Below are positions 26,290 to 35,902 of a stretch of DNA of 64,000 nucleotides, piece by piece. Position 1 is the stretch's first letter. The number at the start of each line of letters is the position of its first letter. The notes below the pieces were generated by a model. The model worked only from the letters and a program-made list of their open reading frames with translations, was not told the origin of the DNA and searched no databases. This stretch comes from Celeribacter marinus (lineage in GTDB: Bacteria; Pseudomonadota; Alphaproteobacteria; Rhodobacterales; Rhodobacteraceae), in assembly GCF_001308265.1 (NCBI RefSeq), contig NZ_CP012023.1, positions 1,192,932 through 1,256,931 on the forward strand, given 5' to 3'. The position numbers were made by a program, and so were the translations under genes.

Positions 26290-26500
26290 CAGCCACTGTG
26301 CCTCTTGACGCAGCGAAAGGAATATTGCGGCGCGCCAAAGGTATGGCTGCGCTACAACAAACCGCCCGACCTGCACAAAAAACATGCGAAAGACGCGCAA
26401 CTGTGCGAAATAATAGCACAATCGAAAGCCACCGACCACGCGACCGCTTAGAGATTGTGCACTTGGGCTGGATACGAATCCATTTTAAGACCTAATTAAA

Positions 26501-29023
26501 TTAGTCCTGCGCCCGCAAAACACGCGCGGGACGCACGCGCATGGCCCGCCACGAGAACCAAAGCGATGTGACCAAAGTTAGGGCAATACCGCCGATAACA
26601 ATCAGCACCGCAGATCCCCACGCAAAATGAAACTCCGCGCTCATCACAAAGCGGATGACCGCCCACGCCGCCAATCCACCAGCAGCAAGAGCAACAATAG
26701 CGGCCGCAAACCCCATAAGTGCGGAGCGAAGCGCGAAACTCAATAAAATCGTCAATCGAGATGCACCAAGCGTTTTCAAAATCGCCGCCTCATAGCGTCG
26801 TTTGCTCTCCCCCGCAGCCGCAGCACCAACGAGGACAACTGCACCCGTTATAAGTGTCGCCAACGCACCAAGCGTGGTGGCCGCAGCAATGCCTTCGAGC
26901 ACCGAGACAACACGCCCAATCGCATCTCGAACACGGATCGTTGTGATATTTGGATACGCCTTTGCAAGATCGCGAATAAGGGGGGCCTCGGCCTCTGGCG
27001 CCGCATATATCGTCGCGATGTGGCTATGAGGTGCGCCGCGCAGTGCGGTATCGTTCATTGAGAGCACAAACCCCATGCCCGCGCCCGAAAAATCCACCTC
27101 ACGAAAGGACGTAATCTCGCCCGTAATGTCGCGCCCCAAAACGTTGACAGTCATTGTATCGCCGAGTTTGAGACCCATCTCTTCGGCTTCTTCAGCGGCA
27201 AAACTGATCTGTGGCGGCCCTGTATAGTCCTCGGGCCACCAGGCGCCTTCGGTAATTTCGGCATTCTCGGGTTTTGCCGCCGAATAGGTAATTCCGCGAT
27301 CGCCGCGAATGACCCAATGCGGGCCCGCGTAGGTTTCCGCGTCCACACCATTGATCTGGGTAATGATCCCACGCAACATCGGCGCGCTTTCATAGTTCGT
27401 CACACCTGCGTCTTGCGACAGACGGGTGAGAACGCCCTCGATTTGGTCAGGTTGGATATCGACCACGAAATATGATGGTGCGACCTCAGGCAGATCTTGC
27501 GCAATGGCATTTCGCAGGTTGGTATCGATCTGACCAACAGCAGACAAAACGGTAAGGCCAAGTCCAAGAGAGAGCACAACAGACGTTGTCTCCCCGCCCG
27601 GACCACCAACCGAAGAGAGCGCAAGTCGAAGTCCCGTGCGCCCCTTGGAAAGGCGTGCTTTGGCCGCGCGTCGCGCCATCCACGCAACAGCGCGCGCCGA
27701 AAGCACCAACAACACGAACGATCCGACCACGCCGACAAACGACCATATGACCAACCGCGCGCTATCCGTAAACAAGATCGCAGACCCAAGCAGTGCGGCG
27801 ATCATAATGAACATCGCAATGAGGTAGCGGAAGCGTGGAAGCCCGCGCAGTCCGAACTGTGCATCGCGGTATAGTGCGGCGGGGCGTATTTGTTCGACCC
27901 GCGACAACGGCCACAACACAAAAATCGCGGCGGACAAAATTCCGTATACACTTGCCTCAATCAGTGACCCGACATGCACACCCACGACAACAGGCACTGG
28001 GAGTTGCGCCTCAATGATCGGCGCGGCCAACAGGGGCGCAAGCGCTCCCAGCACCAATCCAATCGAAATAGAAATGAGCGTTAGCACACCCACCTGAAAG
28101 GCATAGACCATCAAGATCGTCGAACGTTCTGCACCCAATGTTTTGAGTGTCGCAATCACAGACGTTTTGCGGTCCAGATAGGCACGCACCGCCGCCGACA
28201 CGCCCACACCACCAACGGCAAGCCCCGCAAGGCCGACAAGAACGAGGAACGACGATAGCCGTTCCACAAAACGCGCCACACCCGGCGCGCCATTGCGGGC
28301 ATCGCGCCACCGGAACCCGCCATCAGCGACCTCCCGTTTGGCGCGTGCTTCAAACGCGTCAAGGTCAGTCTCAATTGGCAAGGTCAGTCGATACGCCGTT
28401 TCAAACAGCGTCCCCGCTGAGAGCAATGACGTGTCGCGCAACGCCTCAAGCGCCACGATAGAACGCGGACCAAGCGAAAAACCCGCCGATGCATTGTCAG
28501 GCTCACGCGTCAATTGCGCCATTGCCACGAAACGTTCGCCTCCGATTGCAATCTCATCGCCGACAGACAGGCCCAAGCGTTCAAACAGCATGGGGTCTAG
28601 GATCGCCCCAGACAGACCACCCTGCCCCGCAAGGGCTGCCTCGATTGTTATCTGAGGTGAAAGAGTCACCGCACCAATCAACGGATAGGCACCGTCTACG
28701 GCCTTCACCTGTGTGAGCGCACGCTCTTCGCCGATCGTAATCATGGACCGGAAATCCGCAATTTCGGAGACCGCCAAAGCGTTCTCATCCATCCATGCGC
28801 GTTCATCATCCGTGGCAAACCGATAGGTGAATTCCATCTCGCCCTGACCGCCAAGTAAGGCAGCACCTTCGCGGTCCAAGCCCTGCGCAATACTTTCGCG
28901 CACAGAAGTCACGCCCGCAATCGCGGCCACGCCAAGAGCAAGGCAGGCAATCAAAACCCAAAAACCCCTGATCCCCGCGCGTAATTCGCGCCGCGCAATT
29001 GTCCAAGCCAGTTTGACGTTCAC
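26501..29023 (-). CDS. ABC transporter permease, YbbP-like (FtsX family)
   Basis: An 840-residue permease of the type encoded beside YbbA-like ATPases and TesA. It starts WTIARRELRAGIRGFWVLIACLALGVAAIAG (TM1), has large periplasmic domains and two sets of FtsX-type helices (near 255-370 and 715-840). The GTG start overlaps the stop of the ATPase gene by four bases (GTGA), which with the good ribosome site (GGAGG) fixes it. These systems move lipophilic molecules or act mechanically on the envelope; the substrate is not known. Confidence 0.88.
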   Translation of the reverse strand: MNVKLAWTIARRELRAGIRGFWVLIACLALGVAAIAGVTSVRESIAQGLDREGAALLGGQGEMEFTYRFATDDERAWMDENALAVSEIADFRSMITIGEERALTQVKAVDGAYPLIGAVTLSPQITIEAALAGQGGLSGAILDPMLFERLGLSVGDEIAIGGERFVAMAQLTREPDNASAGFSLGPRSIVALEALRDTSLLSAGTLFETAYRLTLPIETDLDAFEARAKREVADGGFRWRDARNGAPGVARFVERLSSFLVLVGLAGLAVGGVGVSAAVRAYLDRKTSVIATLKTLGAERSTILMVYAFQVGVLTLISISIGLVLGALAPLLAAPIIEAQLPVPVVVGVHVGSLIEASVYGILSAAIFVLWPLSRVEQIRPAALYRDAQFGLRGLPRFRYLIAMFIMIAALLGSAILFTDSARLVIWSFVGVVGSFVLLVLSARAVAWMARRAAKARLSKGRTGLRLALSSVGGPGGETTSVVLSLGLGLTVLSAVGQIDTNLRNAIAQDLPEVAPSYFVVDIQPDQIEGVLTRLSQDAGVTNYESAPMLRGIITQINGVDAETYAGPHWVIRGDRGITYSAAKPENAEITEGAWWPEDYTGPPQISFAAEEAEEMGLKLGDTMTVNVLGRDITGEITSFREVDFSGAGMGFVLSMNDTALRGAPHSHIATIYAAPEAEAPLIRDLAKAYPNITTIRVRDAIGRVVSVLEGIAAATTLGALATLITGAVVLVGAAAAGESKRRYEAAILKTLGASRLTILLSFALRSALMGFAAAIVALAAGGLAAWAVIRFVMSAEFHFAWGSAVLIVIGGIALTLVTSLWFSWRAMRVRPARVLRAQD

Positions 29024-29706
29024 GAGGTGGCCTCCGTCGCGTCCAAACGCCCGTCTCTTAACTGAATAACGCGGTCACATCGTGCCGCCAAATCGGGTGC
29101 ATGAGTAACCATGACAAGCGTCGATCCGTGACGATCACGCAATCCAAACAAAAGATTGATGATTGCCTCACCCGTCGTGCCGTCTAAATTTCCCGTAGGC
29201 TCATCCGCCAATAGGATCGCGGGGCGCGGGGCCGCAGCTCGGGCTAAGGCAACACGTTGTTGTTCCCCCCCCGACATTTGCGATGGATAGTGATCCATCC
29301 GCGCCCCTAGGCCCACCGCCTCTAATTCCGCCCGCGCGCGGTCAAACGCATCGACAACACCGGCAAGTTCGAGCGGCGTTGCAACGTTCTCCAGTGCGGT
29401 CATTGTCGGAATGAGGTGGAAGGATTGGAACACAACCCCCATATGATCTCTGCGGAACCGCGCCAATTGATCCTCGTCCATCGACGTGAGATCGTGACCA
29501 AGCACAGATACGGTGCCGCCGGTGGCCTGTTCCAAGCCGCCGAGCAACATAAGGAGCGACGATTTGCCCGACCCAGACGGTCCAACCAACCCAACGGTTT
29601 CCCCTTGCGCCACGTCGAGTGAAATGTCGTGCAATATCTCCACACGACCCGCATTACCGTCGAGGGTCAGGCTTGCACCTGAAAGAGAAATAATGGCATC
29701 GCTCAT
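29020..29706 (-). CDS. ABC transporter ATP-binding protein, YbbA-like
   Basis: A 228-residue LolD/MacB-type ATPase: Walker A GPSGSGKSS (about 41-49), signature MSGGEQQRVALARA and Walker B ILLADEPTGNLD. It pairs with the overlapping FtsX-type permease. Its start nearly abuts the divergent esterase gene, the same layout as ybbA-tesA in enterobacteria. Confidence 0.92.
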   Translation of the reverse strand: MSDAIISLSGASLTLDGNAGRVEILHDISLDVAQGETVGLVGPSGSGKSSLLMLLGGLEQATGGTVSVLGHDLTSMDEDQLARFRRDHMGVVFQSFHLIPTMTALENVATPLELAGVVDAFDRARAELEAVGLGARMDHYPSQMSGGEQQRVALARAAAPRPAILLADEPTGNLDGTTGEAIINLLFGLRDRHGSTLVMVTHAPDLAARCDRVIQLRDGRLDATEATS

Positions 29707-29746
29707 AAACAGAATCCTTTTGATCTTTCACTTTGGATATGGGGTC

Positions 29747-30409
29747 TTGCGCAGCATCGGCAAGCGATCATCGAGTGTTTTCCTTTCGATAGCCCTAATC
29801 GCCGCAGCCCCGCTGAGCGCCCAAGACCAAACCGTGCGTATCGCGGCGTTGGGCGACAGTCTCACCCAGGGGTACGGCCTATTGGTGCATGAGGGGTTCA
29901 CCGCACAACTCCAAGACTGGCTAGATGCGCATGCGGTGGCAGCCACCATTGTCAACGCGGGCGTCTCTGGTGATACGACATCTGGCGGCTTGTCGCGCGT
30001 CGACTGGACACTAACGGACGATATCGACGCTATGATTGTCGCCCTTGGTGGCAATGATGTCTTGCGCGGTAGTCCTCCCGAATTAGCGCGTTCAAACCTT
30101 GATGCCATACTAGCGGCAGGGGCGGCAAAGGGCATCCCGATGATGATCATCGGGATCGCGGTTCCAAGCAACTACGGCCAAGACTATCAAACGCAATTTT
30201 CAGAAATCTACCCTGATTTGGCAAAGAAATATGACGCGCTCTATGTCGAGAACTTTCTGGGGGCGCTCACAGATTTGGGCGAGATGAGTGAAACAATTAA
30301 AACCCATGTCCAACCCGATGGCGTGCACCCAAACGCGCGAGGCGTGTCGGTTATTGTTGACGCAATTGGACCCACTGTCGCTGATTTGGCCGCGCGCGCG
30401 ACACCCTAG
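29747..30409 (+). CDS. tesA: Exported arylesterase / lysophospholipase L1 (TesA-like, SGNH hydrolase)
   Basis: A 220-residue SGNH hydrolase. Block I GDSLTQGYG (catalytic Ser about 38), block III GGNDVLRG and block V DGVHPNARG (catalytic Asp and His) are intact. The TTG at 29747 gives a clean signal peptide ending APLSAQ; an ATG at 29693 (18 codons earlier) would overlap the divergent ATPase gene by 14 bases and is the alternative. It hydrolyses esters or lysophospholipids in the periplasm. The divergent pairing with YbbA/YbbP-type genes is conserved. Confidence 0.85.
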   Translation: MRSIGKRSSSVFLSIALIAAAPLSAQDQTVRIAALGDSLTQGYGLLVHEGFTAQLQDWLDAHAVAATIVNAGVSGDTTSGGLSRVDWTLTDDIDAMIVALGGNDVLRGSPPELARSNLDAILAAGAAKGIPMMIIGIAVPSNYGQDYQTQFSEIYPDLAKKYDALYVENFLGALTDLGEMSETIKTHVQPDGVHPNARGVSVIVDAIGPTVADLAARATP

Positions 30410-30420
30410 TATTTGCGGTC

Positions 30421-30582
30421 CTAATCTTCGCGTGGATGATCATCGTAATCTGTCGTCAAGATGCGACTTGCGTCCCCTTGCGGGTCGTCGAATTGATGGG
30501 AGCGGATCGACCAAAAAAACGCCACAAGCCCGACCCCCCCAAGAAAAATGGATACGGGAATGAGGTATACGAGAACATTCAT
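30421..30582 (-). CDS. ccoS: cbb3 oxidase assembly protein CcoS
   Basis: A 53-residue protein with one N-terminal helix (VLVYLIPVSIFLGGVGLVAFFWSI) followed by RSHQFDDPQGDASRIL, the CcoS signature. It is needed for cofactor insertion into the cbb3 oxidase. The ATG at 30582 lies one base after the ccoI stop (30584), so they are co-transcribed; the longer frame to 30621 is not used. Last gene of ccoGHIS. Confidence 0.88.
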   Translation of the reverse strand: MNVLVYLIPVSIFLGGVGLVAFFWSIRSHQFDDPQGDASRILTTDYDDHPRED

Positions 30583-30583
30583 A

Positions 30584-32770
30584 TCAAGAGGCCTTTTTAC
30601 GCGCCCGCAGGCGCAGTGCATTTAGCGATACCGTAATAGATGAGAACGACATAGCCAACGCGGCCGCAAGCGGCGTTGCGAACCCCGCAAGCGCGAGGGG
30701 CACGGCAATCATGTTATATCCTGCGGCAATCGCAAAATTCTCTTTGATCCGGCGTGTCGCGGATTTGGCAACCTGTGCGGCCTCGCCGAGCGGGGCCAAA
30801 GATTTCCCAAGCAAAACAATGTCGGACACGACACGAGTCGCCTCAAGTGCCGATGCGGGAGAGATTGACATATGCGCCCCTGCGAGGGCCGCCGTATCAT
30901 TTAAACCGTCCCCCACCATCAAAACCTTGCGCCCCATACGGGTCAATTCCCCGACACGCTGTGCTTTGCCTTCGGGGAGGCAATCCGCCTCCCAAGCGTC
31001 GATGCCAATGCGCTCCGCGATCTCGGCCACAGCCGCAGGTGCATCACCCGACAACAAAATAACCTCTTTACCTTGTGCTTTGAACGCTTCGACGGCTTGT
31101 GCTGCGCCATCGCGCAGATGATCAATGAACGCAAATGCAACCGCTGGCGCATCGCCCACCTGCAAATAAGTGGCGGTTTGAGCCAACGGCGCGGCCCCGA
31201 CCCATCCTGCGCGACCAAGGCGCACAGGTGTTCCATCCAATAGGGCCTCAACACCGTGCCCCGGACGTTCAGTGATCGCGGTCAGCTTGGCTGGGATCAC
31301 ATCCGCCGTCCGACAGGCCTCGAAAATGGCGGACGACAATGGATGTGCAGAACCAGACGCCAGTGCCATTGCGATTCCGCGCACGCGCGGTTCAATTTCT
31401 CTGAGGTTTGCCAACTCAGGACGTCCCTCAGTCAAGGTTCCGGTTTTATCAAAAACCACCGTGTCGACCTCTGCGAGACGTTCAAGCGCGGTTGCGGATT
31501 TGATCAGCATTCCCGCGCGAAACAGCCGGCCAGAGGCGGCGGTCGTCACGGCAGGAACAGCCAAACCTAGCGCACATGGACAAGTGATAATCAAAACCGC
31601 CACAGCAATATTGAGTGCCAAACGCACATCACCGGTCGCCCACGTCCATCCCGCAAATGCGACAAACGCCAGAATGTGAACGGCGGGCGCATATACCTGA
31701 GCCGCACGATCCGCCAACGACGTGTACCTGTTGCGCGAGGTTTCAGCCATCGCAACCAGATCAGCCATTCGGTGCAGCGAGCTATCTTCTCCAGCGGCCG
31801 TGACGCACACGGTGAGCACGCCCGTGAGGTTCACTTCGCCAGCGCTCACAACAGTCTGGGGGCCAACGGCAACGGGCAAACTTTCGCCTGTCAAAAGCGA
31901 GCGATCCAATTCAGATGCTCCCTCAGTCACAATCCCGTCCACGGGGACGCGTGCGCCTGGAACCACGCGCACCAAATCACCTTTTTCAATGTCGCAAATC
32001 GGTCTCACGGTGCCATCGATCAAGGTGGCGCGGGGCACTTCAAGGGCGGCAAGCTCTTCGGCGGCAGAGCGCGCCACAGAGCGCGTTCGGTAATCAAGGT
32101 AGCGCCCCGCAAGTAGGAAAAAGGTGAGCGACAATGCGGCATCAAAATAGGCGTGCCGCCCTGATTGGGCCGTCTCGTAAATGGACATGCCCACGGCCAG
32201 AATAATCGCCAGCGAAATAGGGACATCCATATTAAGTCTGCGCACGCGCAGCGCTGACCATGCCGATTTGAAAAACGGCTGTGCGGCATAGGCAATTGCG
32301 GGCAACGCAATAGTCGCCGAAATCCAATGGAACATATCACGCGTGGCATCAGTCGCCCCAGACCACACCGCAACCGACAAGAGCATAACATTCATCATGG
32401 CAAAGCCCGACACCGCGATACGGGTCAAGATTGCACGTCCATGTTTGTCGCTCTGGGTCGCCGAAATCGCGCCGGCATCCAGCTCATATGCTTCGTAGCC
32501 GATCCCCTCAAGAACCTTGATCATGTCCTCAGGGGTCACGGTTTCATCAGCATTGATCAACGCGCGCTTTAGCGTGAGGTTCACGCGCGCATCATGCACA
32601 CTATCAAGTTTGTTGAGCGCCCGCTCGACCGCGGAAATGCATGCGGCGCAATGTGCGGTTGGCAAGGATAAAACAATGCGGGCCTCTTTGACATCATGCG
32701 CTCCTGCAGCGCTTTGAGCGGCAGGAGCGGCGAGACATGCCGGACAAGCTGAAATTTGAACTTCGGACAT
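30584..32770 (-). CDS. ccoI: Copper-translocating P-type ATPase CcoI
   Basis: A 728-residue P1B ATPase that exports copper for cbb3 oxidase maturation. The N-terminal metal-binding domain has CAAC (HCAACISAVE, about residue 36) and an additional CPAC near residue 8. The membrane CPC motif (ITCPCALGLAVP), phosphorylation site DKTGTLTEG and hinge GDGLNDTAAL are intact. FixI/RdxI-type by context: it lies between ccoH and ccoS. Confidence 0.93.
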   Translation of the reverse strand: MSEVQISACPACLAAPAAQSAAGAHDVKEARIVLSLPTAHCAACISAVERALNKLDSVHDARVNLTLKRALINADETVTPEDMIKVLEGIGYEAYELDAGAISATQSDKHGRAILTRIAVSGFAMMNVMLLSVAVWSGATDATRDMFHWISATIALPAIAYAAQPFFKSAWSALRVRRLNMDVPISLAIILAVGMSIYETAQSGRHAYFDAALSLTFFLLAGRYLDYRTRSVARSAAEELAALEVPRATLIDGTVRPICDIEKGDLVRVVPGARVPVDGIVTEGASELDRSLLTGESLPVAVGPQTVVSAGEVNLTGVLTVCVTAAGEDSSLHRMADLVAMAETSRNRYTSLADRAAQVYAPAVHILAFVAFAGWTWATGDVRLALNIAVAVLIITCPCALGLAVPAVTTAASGRLFRAGMLIKSATALERLAEVDTVVFDKTGTLTEGRPELANLREIEPRVRGIAMALASGSAHPLSSAIFEACRTADVIPAKLTAITERPGHGVEALLDGTPVRLGRAGWVGAAPLAQTATYLQVGDAPAVAFAFIDHLRDGAAQAVEAFKAQGKEVILLSGDAPAAVAEIAERIGIDAWEADCLPEGKAQRVGELTRMGRKVLMVGDGLNDTAALAGAHMSISPASALEATRVVSDIVLLGKSLAPLGEAAQVAKSATRRIKENFAIAAGYNMIAVPLALAGFATPLAAALAMSFSSITVSLNALRLRARKKAS

Positions 32771-32793
32771 CGCGCGTTTCCGATCACGTGAGG

Positions 32794-33267
32794 TTAATGT
32801 TTAACGTTTAGAACGATCCGCTGTTTGAATTCTGTGCCATCAAGTGCGGTGGCAATCATACGAAAGTTCCAATTTCCCTCACCGAGCTTTCCCGTGTGAG
32901 CCTCATAGGCTTGGCCGTCAAAAACGAACTCAGGGGTCTGATCTTCGACCACCGATGTGGCGCGGCCAATCGTGCCGCTGATCGTCTTCACCTCGACGGG
33001 GTCACCGTTTTCGTCACGAATACTGACGCGAAAAAGCTCCTCGTGAGTATCGGTCTCAATGGTCCACCCCAACGCGACTTGCGCGGCTTTGTCCGCATTA
33101 AAGTTTTGCGAAGCGACATAGGAGTTTTTCACCTCTAGCCCGGGAAATGTCCGCACGGCGCTGACTGCCATAAAGACATTCACACCAATGATCACAGAAA
33201 ACGCCCCAATCATTCCAAACAACACATGCTTGCCTGTAATCTCGAACTCTTTTTTGGCCTCGGTCAT
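32794..33267 (-). CDS. ccoH: cbb3 oxidase assembly protein CcoH (FixH)
   Basis: A 157-residue FixH-family protein: a short cytoplasmic N-terminus, a helix GKHVLFGMIGAFSVIIGVNVFMAVSAV and a periplasmic domain with SYVASQNFNADKAAQ typical of the family. The ATG at 33267 has GAGGAAA upstream and is one base after the ccoG stop. It interacts with CcoN during assembly. Confidence 0.92.
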   Translation of the reverse strand: MTEAKKEFEITGKHVLFGMIGAFSVIIGVNVFMAVSAVRTFPGLEVKNSYVASQNFNADKAAQVALGWTIETDTHEELFRVSIRDENGDPVEVKTISGTIGRATSVVEDQTPEFVFDGQAYEAHTGKLGEGNWNFRMIATALDGTEFKQRIVLNVKH

Positions 33268-33268
33268 T

Positions 33269-34699
33269 CTAGTTTCCTCGTCCGTTAAACACTGTTGCGG
33301 TATGTGCGCGGTCATTGTTGGAGATATCCGTCACCCAGATTGTGATGTCACTCCGGTCGGTCGTCGCGGGGCCGGATTTTGCGGCCGCCGTAATGTAGAC
33401 CCGTTGAATTTTCATCTGATCCGCAGGCACGGTGACCACCTCATAGGGTGTCCCCTCAACTTGAACGGAGAGGGCCGGATCACCCGTCACAGAGATGCGG
33501 AACGGACGGTCATCACCATGTTTGTTGCGTAACCGCACATTGTAGATGTTGCGGATTGACCCGTCAGATTGCACTACAAATGTCGGGTTACGCTCTGGCG
33601 CCACAGTCATGTCGATGCTGGGACGAATGAACAAAGCCACAACAAGGCCGATGCCGACGGCGGCCCACAGGACCGTGTAAAGAATGGTACGCGGGCGGAA
33701 GATATGCTTCCAGATCGACTTGACCTTTTTGCCAGCAATTTCATTCGCTTCGTCGGTTAGCGCCATATAGTCGATCAAACCGCGCGGTTTGCCGATTTTG
33801 TCCATAATCTCGTCGCAGGCGTCGATACAAAGCGCACAAGTGATGCACTCAAGCTGCTGACCATCCCGAATGTCGATCCCGACAGGACATACGTTCACGC
33901 AGGCCATACAGTCGATACAATCGCCCATTGCCTCAGAGCTTTCATGATTACGGGCTTTGCCGCGCGGCTCACCGCGCCAATGGCGATACCCGACGACAAT
34001 CGTGTCTTCGTCCATCATCGCCGCTTGGATACGGGGCCATGGACAGGCGTAGATACAAATTTGCTCGCGCGCAAACCCGCCAAAGAAGAACGTGGTCAGG
34101 GTTAAGATGATGACAGTCCCGTAAGCCAAAGTGTTTGCGTTACCTGTGAACAAATCAACCATCAAGGTTGGCGCATCGGTAAAGTAGAATACCCACGCCC
34201 CCCCTGTCGCAGCCCCGATGATGAGCCATGCAATCCACTTCGTAATACGAAGGCGCGCTTTGCGAAGATCCATCTTCTTTTGACGATGAAGCCGGAGGCG
34301 CGCATTTCGATCGCCCTCGACCCAGCGCTCAACCAAAATAAACAGATCCGTCCAGACCGTTTGCGGACACGCATAGCCACACCACACACGGCCAGCCGCA
34401 GACGTGAACAAGAAAAGGCCAAGCCCCGCCATGATTAACAAACCCGCGATGAAATAAAATTCATGCGGCCAGATCTCGATCCAGAAGAAAAAGAAGCGCC
34501 GATTTGCGAGGTCAATCAATACAGCCTGATCAGGCAGGTTTGGCCCACGGTCAAACCGGATCCAAGGCGTCAAGTAATAGACGCCTAACGTTAGAGCCAT
34601 AATGATCCACTTTAACGAGCGGAATGGACCTTTTACGCGACGCGGAAATACGGGTTCGCGTGCTTCGTAAAGTTTCGGGGCGTCTTGGTTAGAGCTCAT
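33269..34699 (-). CDS. ccoG: cbb3 oxidase accessory iron-sulfur protein CcoG (FixG/RdxA)
   Basis: A 476-residue polytopic protein with two ferredoxin-type clusters (CIDCMACVNVCP and CITCALCIDAC) and the NosR/CcoG motif WCGYACPQTVWTDLF. It is a Cu(II) reductase supplying Cu(I) to the oxidase. The start at 34699 is the second Met of a longer frame and is set by alignment. An FNR box lies 63 bases upstream, so ccoGHIS has its own FnrL-controlled promoter separate from ccoNOQP. Confidence 0.93.
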   Translation of the reverse strand: MSSNQDAPKLYEAREPVFPRRVKGPFRSLKWIIMALTLGVYYLTPWIRFDRGPNLPDQAVLIDLANRRFFFFWIEIWPHEFYFIAGLLIMAGLGLFLFTSAAGRVWCGYACPQTVWTDLFILVERWVEGDRNARLRLHRQKKMDLRKARLRITKWIAWLIIGAATGGAWVFYFTDAPTLMVDLFTGNANTLAYGTVIILTLTTFFFGGFAREQICIYACPWPRIQAAMMDEDTIVVGYRHWRGEPRGKARNHESSEAMGDCIDCMACVNVCPVGIDIRDGQQLECITCALCIDACDEIMDKIGKPRGLIDYMALTDEANEIAGKKVKSIWKHIFRPRTILYTVLWAAVGIGLVVALFIRPSIDMTVAPERNPTFVVQSDGSIRNIYNVRLRNKHGDDRPFRISVTGDPALSVQVEGTPYEVVTVPADQMKIQRVYITAAAKSGPATTDRSDITIWVTDISNNDRAHTATVFNGRGN

Positions 34700-34761
34700 G
34701 GGAGCATGCCTTTTCACTGTTCGCATTTGCATCTTAATGAAGCCCAAGCAGCAATGTAGCC

Positions 34762-34775
34762 TTGATGTGGATCAA
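34762..34775. promoter_or_regulatory. FNR box of ccoGHIS
   Basis: TTGATGTGGATCAA, a perfect FNR dyad. Centred about 70 bases before the ccoG start, it fits a class II activator site with a short leader. Confidence 0.9.
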
Positions 34776-34915
34776 GAATTTCACGCGTGGGCACAAAGAT
34801 GCATTAAATAAACATCTTTTGGTCGCGACATCGCACATTACCAAACATTTTGGCGCAGATTTTGCTCTCCCCTTCCGGGCGACCCCGAATCGTCGGGCGT
34901 ACAGGACTGAGCCAT

Positions 34916-34950
34916 AAAAAAGCACCGCAGCGTATCAGCTGCGGTGCTTT
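34916..34950 (-). terminator. Terminator of ccoNOQP
   Basis: On the minus strand AAAGCACCGCAGC pairs with GCTGCGGTGCTTT-type arms around a five-base loop and is followed by TTTTTT. It separates ccoNOQP from ccoGHIS. Confidence 0.88.
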
Positions 34951-34959
34951 GAATGTTCG

Positions 34960-35006
34960 GGCACCGACCCTAAAGAAACGCGCGAACAGGATCACGGGTC
35001 GGTGCC
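34960..35006. repeat. Long inverted repeat after ccoP
   Basis: GGCACCGACCC (34960-34970) and GGGTCGGTGCC (34996-35006) are perfect reverse complements 25 bases apart, lying between the ccoP stop and the terminator. A further small hairpin CGGGCG-TTGC-CGCCCG follows at 35013-35028. Probably protects the mRNA 3' end. Confidence 0.6.
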
Positions 35007-35041
35007 TTAACCCGGGCGTTGCCGCCCGAATTCTGTTTGTA

Positions 35042-35902
35042 CTATTCGCCGCCGCCCAAGTTATGGACGTAGAGAGCCGCAGCCTTAACATCAGCTTCCG
35101 ACAAACGCAGACCCCAAGCCGGCATAACACCGTAGCGGGCATTGTAGACTGACTCTTGAACGTCCTCACGCGCACCACCGTAGAGCCAAATCGCATCCGT
35201 CAGGTTCGGCGCACCTTGGTAAATGTCGCCTGTGCCATCTTCGGCGTGACACGCTGCACAGTTCTCTTCAAAGACAATAGCACCTTCGGTCGCGAGGACT
35301 GCATCGTGCTCTTGATCAGAGATCGACAAGACATATTCGACGACCTGCAAGATCTGGTCATCTTCGAGCAATTCGTCAGCGCCAAATTTTGGCATCTCGG
35401 AATAGCGCGCATCATCGGTTTCGTTGCGCACACCGTGTTGGATTGTATAGGCAATCTCATCCACCGTACCGCCCCAAAGCCAGTCGTTGTCGAGCAGGTT
35501 TGGATAGCCTTTGTTGCCCGCCGCCCCAGAGCCGTGGCACTGGGAACAATTGGCGCGAAAGACCGCAGCACCCGCATTCACGCCGTAGCTGTGAACATCT
35601 GATCCGACCACAACTTCGGTTACATCGGCGGCTGCCAATTCGGCGTCCACGGCTGCGTTCATCTCCTCGAAAGAGGCGATTTTGTCAGCCACTTGAGCAC
35701 GGGTTGAGAACCCTAAAAGGCCCGCTGTGGCTTCTTTGGCCAAAGGCCATGCAGGATAAGCGATAGAGTAACCGATCGCCCAGATGATGCACAGATAGAA
35801 CGTCCACAGCCACCACCGTGGAAGGGGATTGTTATACTCTTCGATACCATCCCAAGAGTGACCCGTAGTCTCGACTTGGTTTTTATCTTTTTGCTTACTC
35901 AT
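35042..35902 (-). CDS. ccoP: cbb3 cytochrome c oxidase diheme subunit CcoP
   Basis: A 286-residue membrane-anchored cytochrome. N-terminal helix (PRWWLWTFYLCIIWAIGYSIAYP) then two class I heme c domains (CSQCH near 121 and CAACH near 214). It carries electrons from soluble cytochrome to CcoO/CcoN. The ATG overlaps the ccoQ stop by four bases. Confidence 0.95.
   Translation of the reverse strand: MSKQKDKNQVETTGHSWDGIEEYNNPLPRWWLWTFYLCIIWAIGYSIAYPAWPLAKEATAGLLGFSTRAQVADKIASFEEMNAAVDAELAAADVTEVVVGSDVHSYGVNAGAAVFRANCSQCHGSGAAGNKGYPNLLDNDWLWGGTVDEIAYTIQHGVRNETDDARYSEMPKFGADELLEDDQILQVVEYVLSISDQEHDAVLATEGAIVFEENCAACHAEDGTGDIYQGAPNLTDAIWLYGGAREDVQESVYNARYGVMPAWGLRLSEADVKAAALYVHNLGGGE

Noticed and set aside
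26160..26300. Known riboswitch (for example guanidine type) before urtA
   Set aside because: The hairpins were compared by eye with the guanidine-I pattern; the conserved single-stranded bases were not found.
26245..26439. A 64-codon minus-strand frame upstream of urtA
   Set aside because: Overlaps the nested inverted repeat, lacks a ribosome site and is rich in aromatic residues without a coherent helix pattern.
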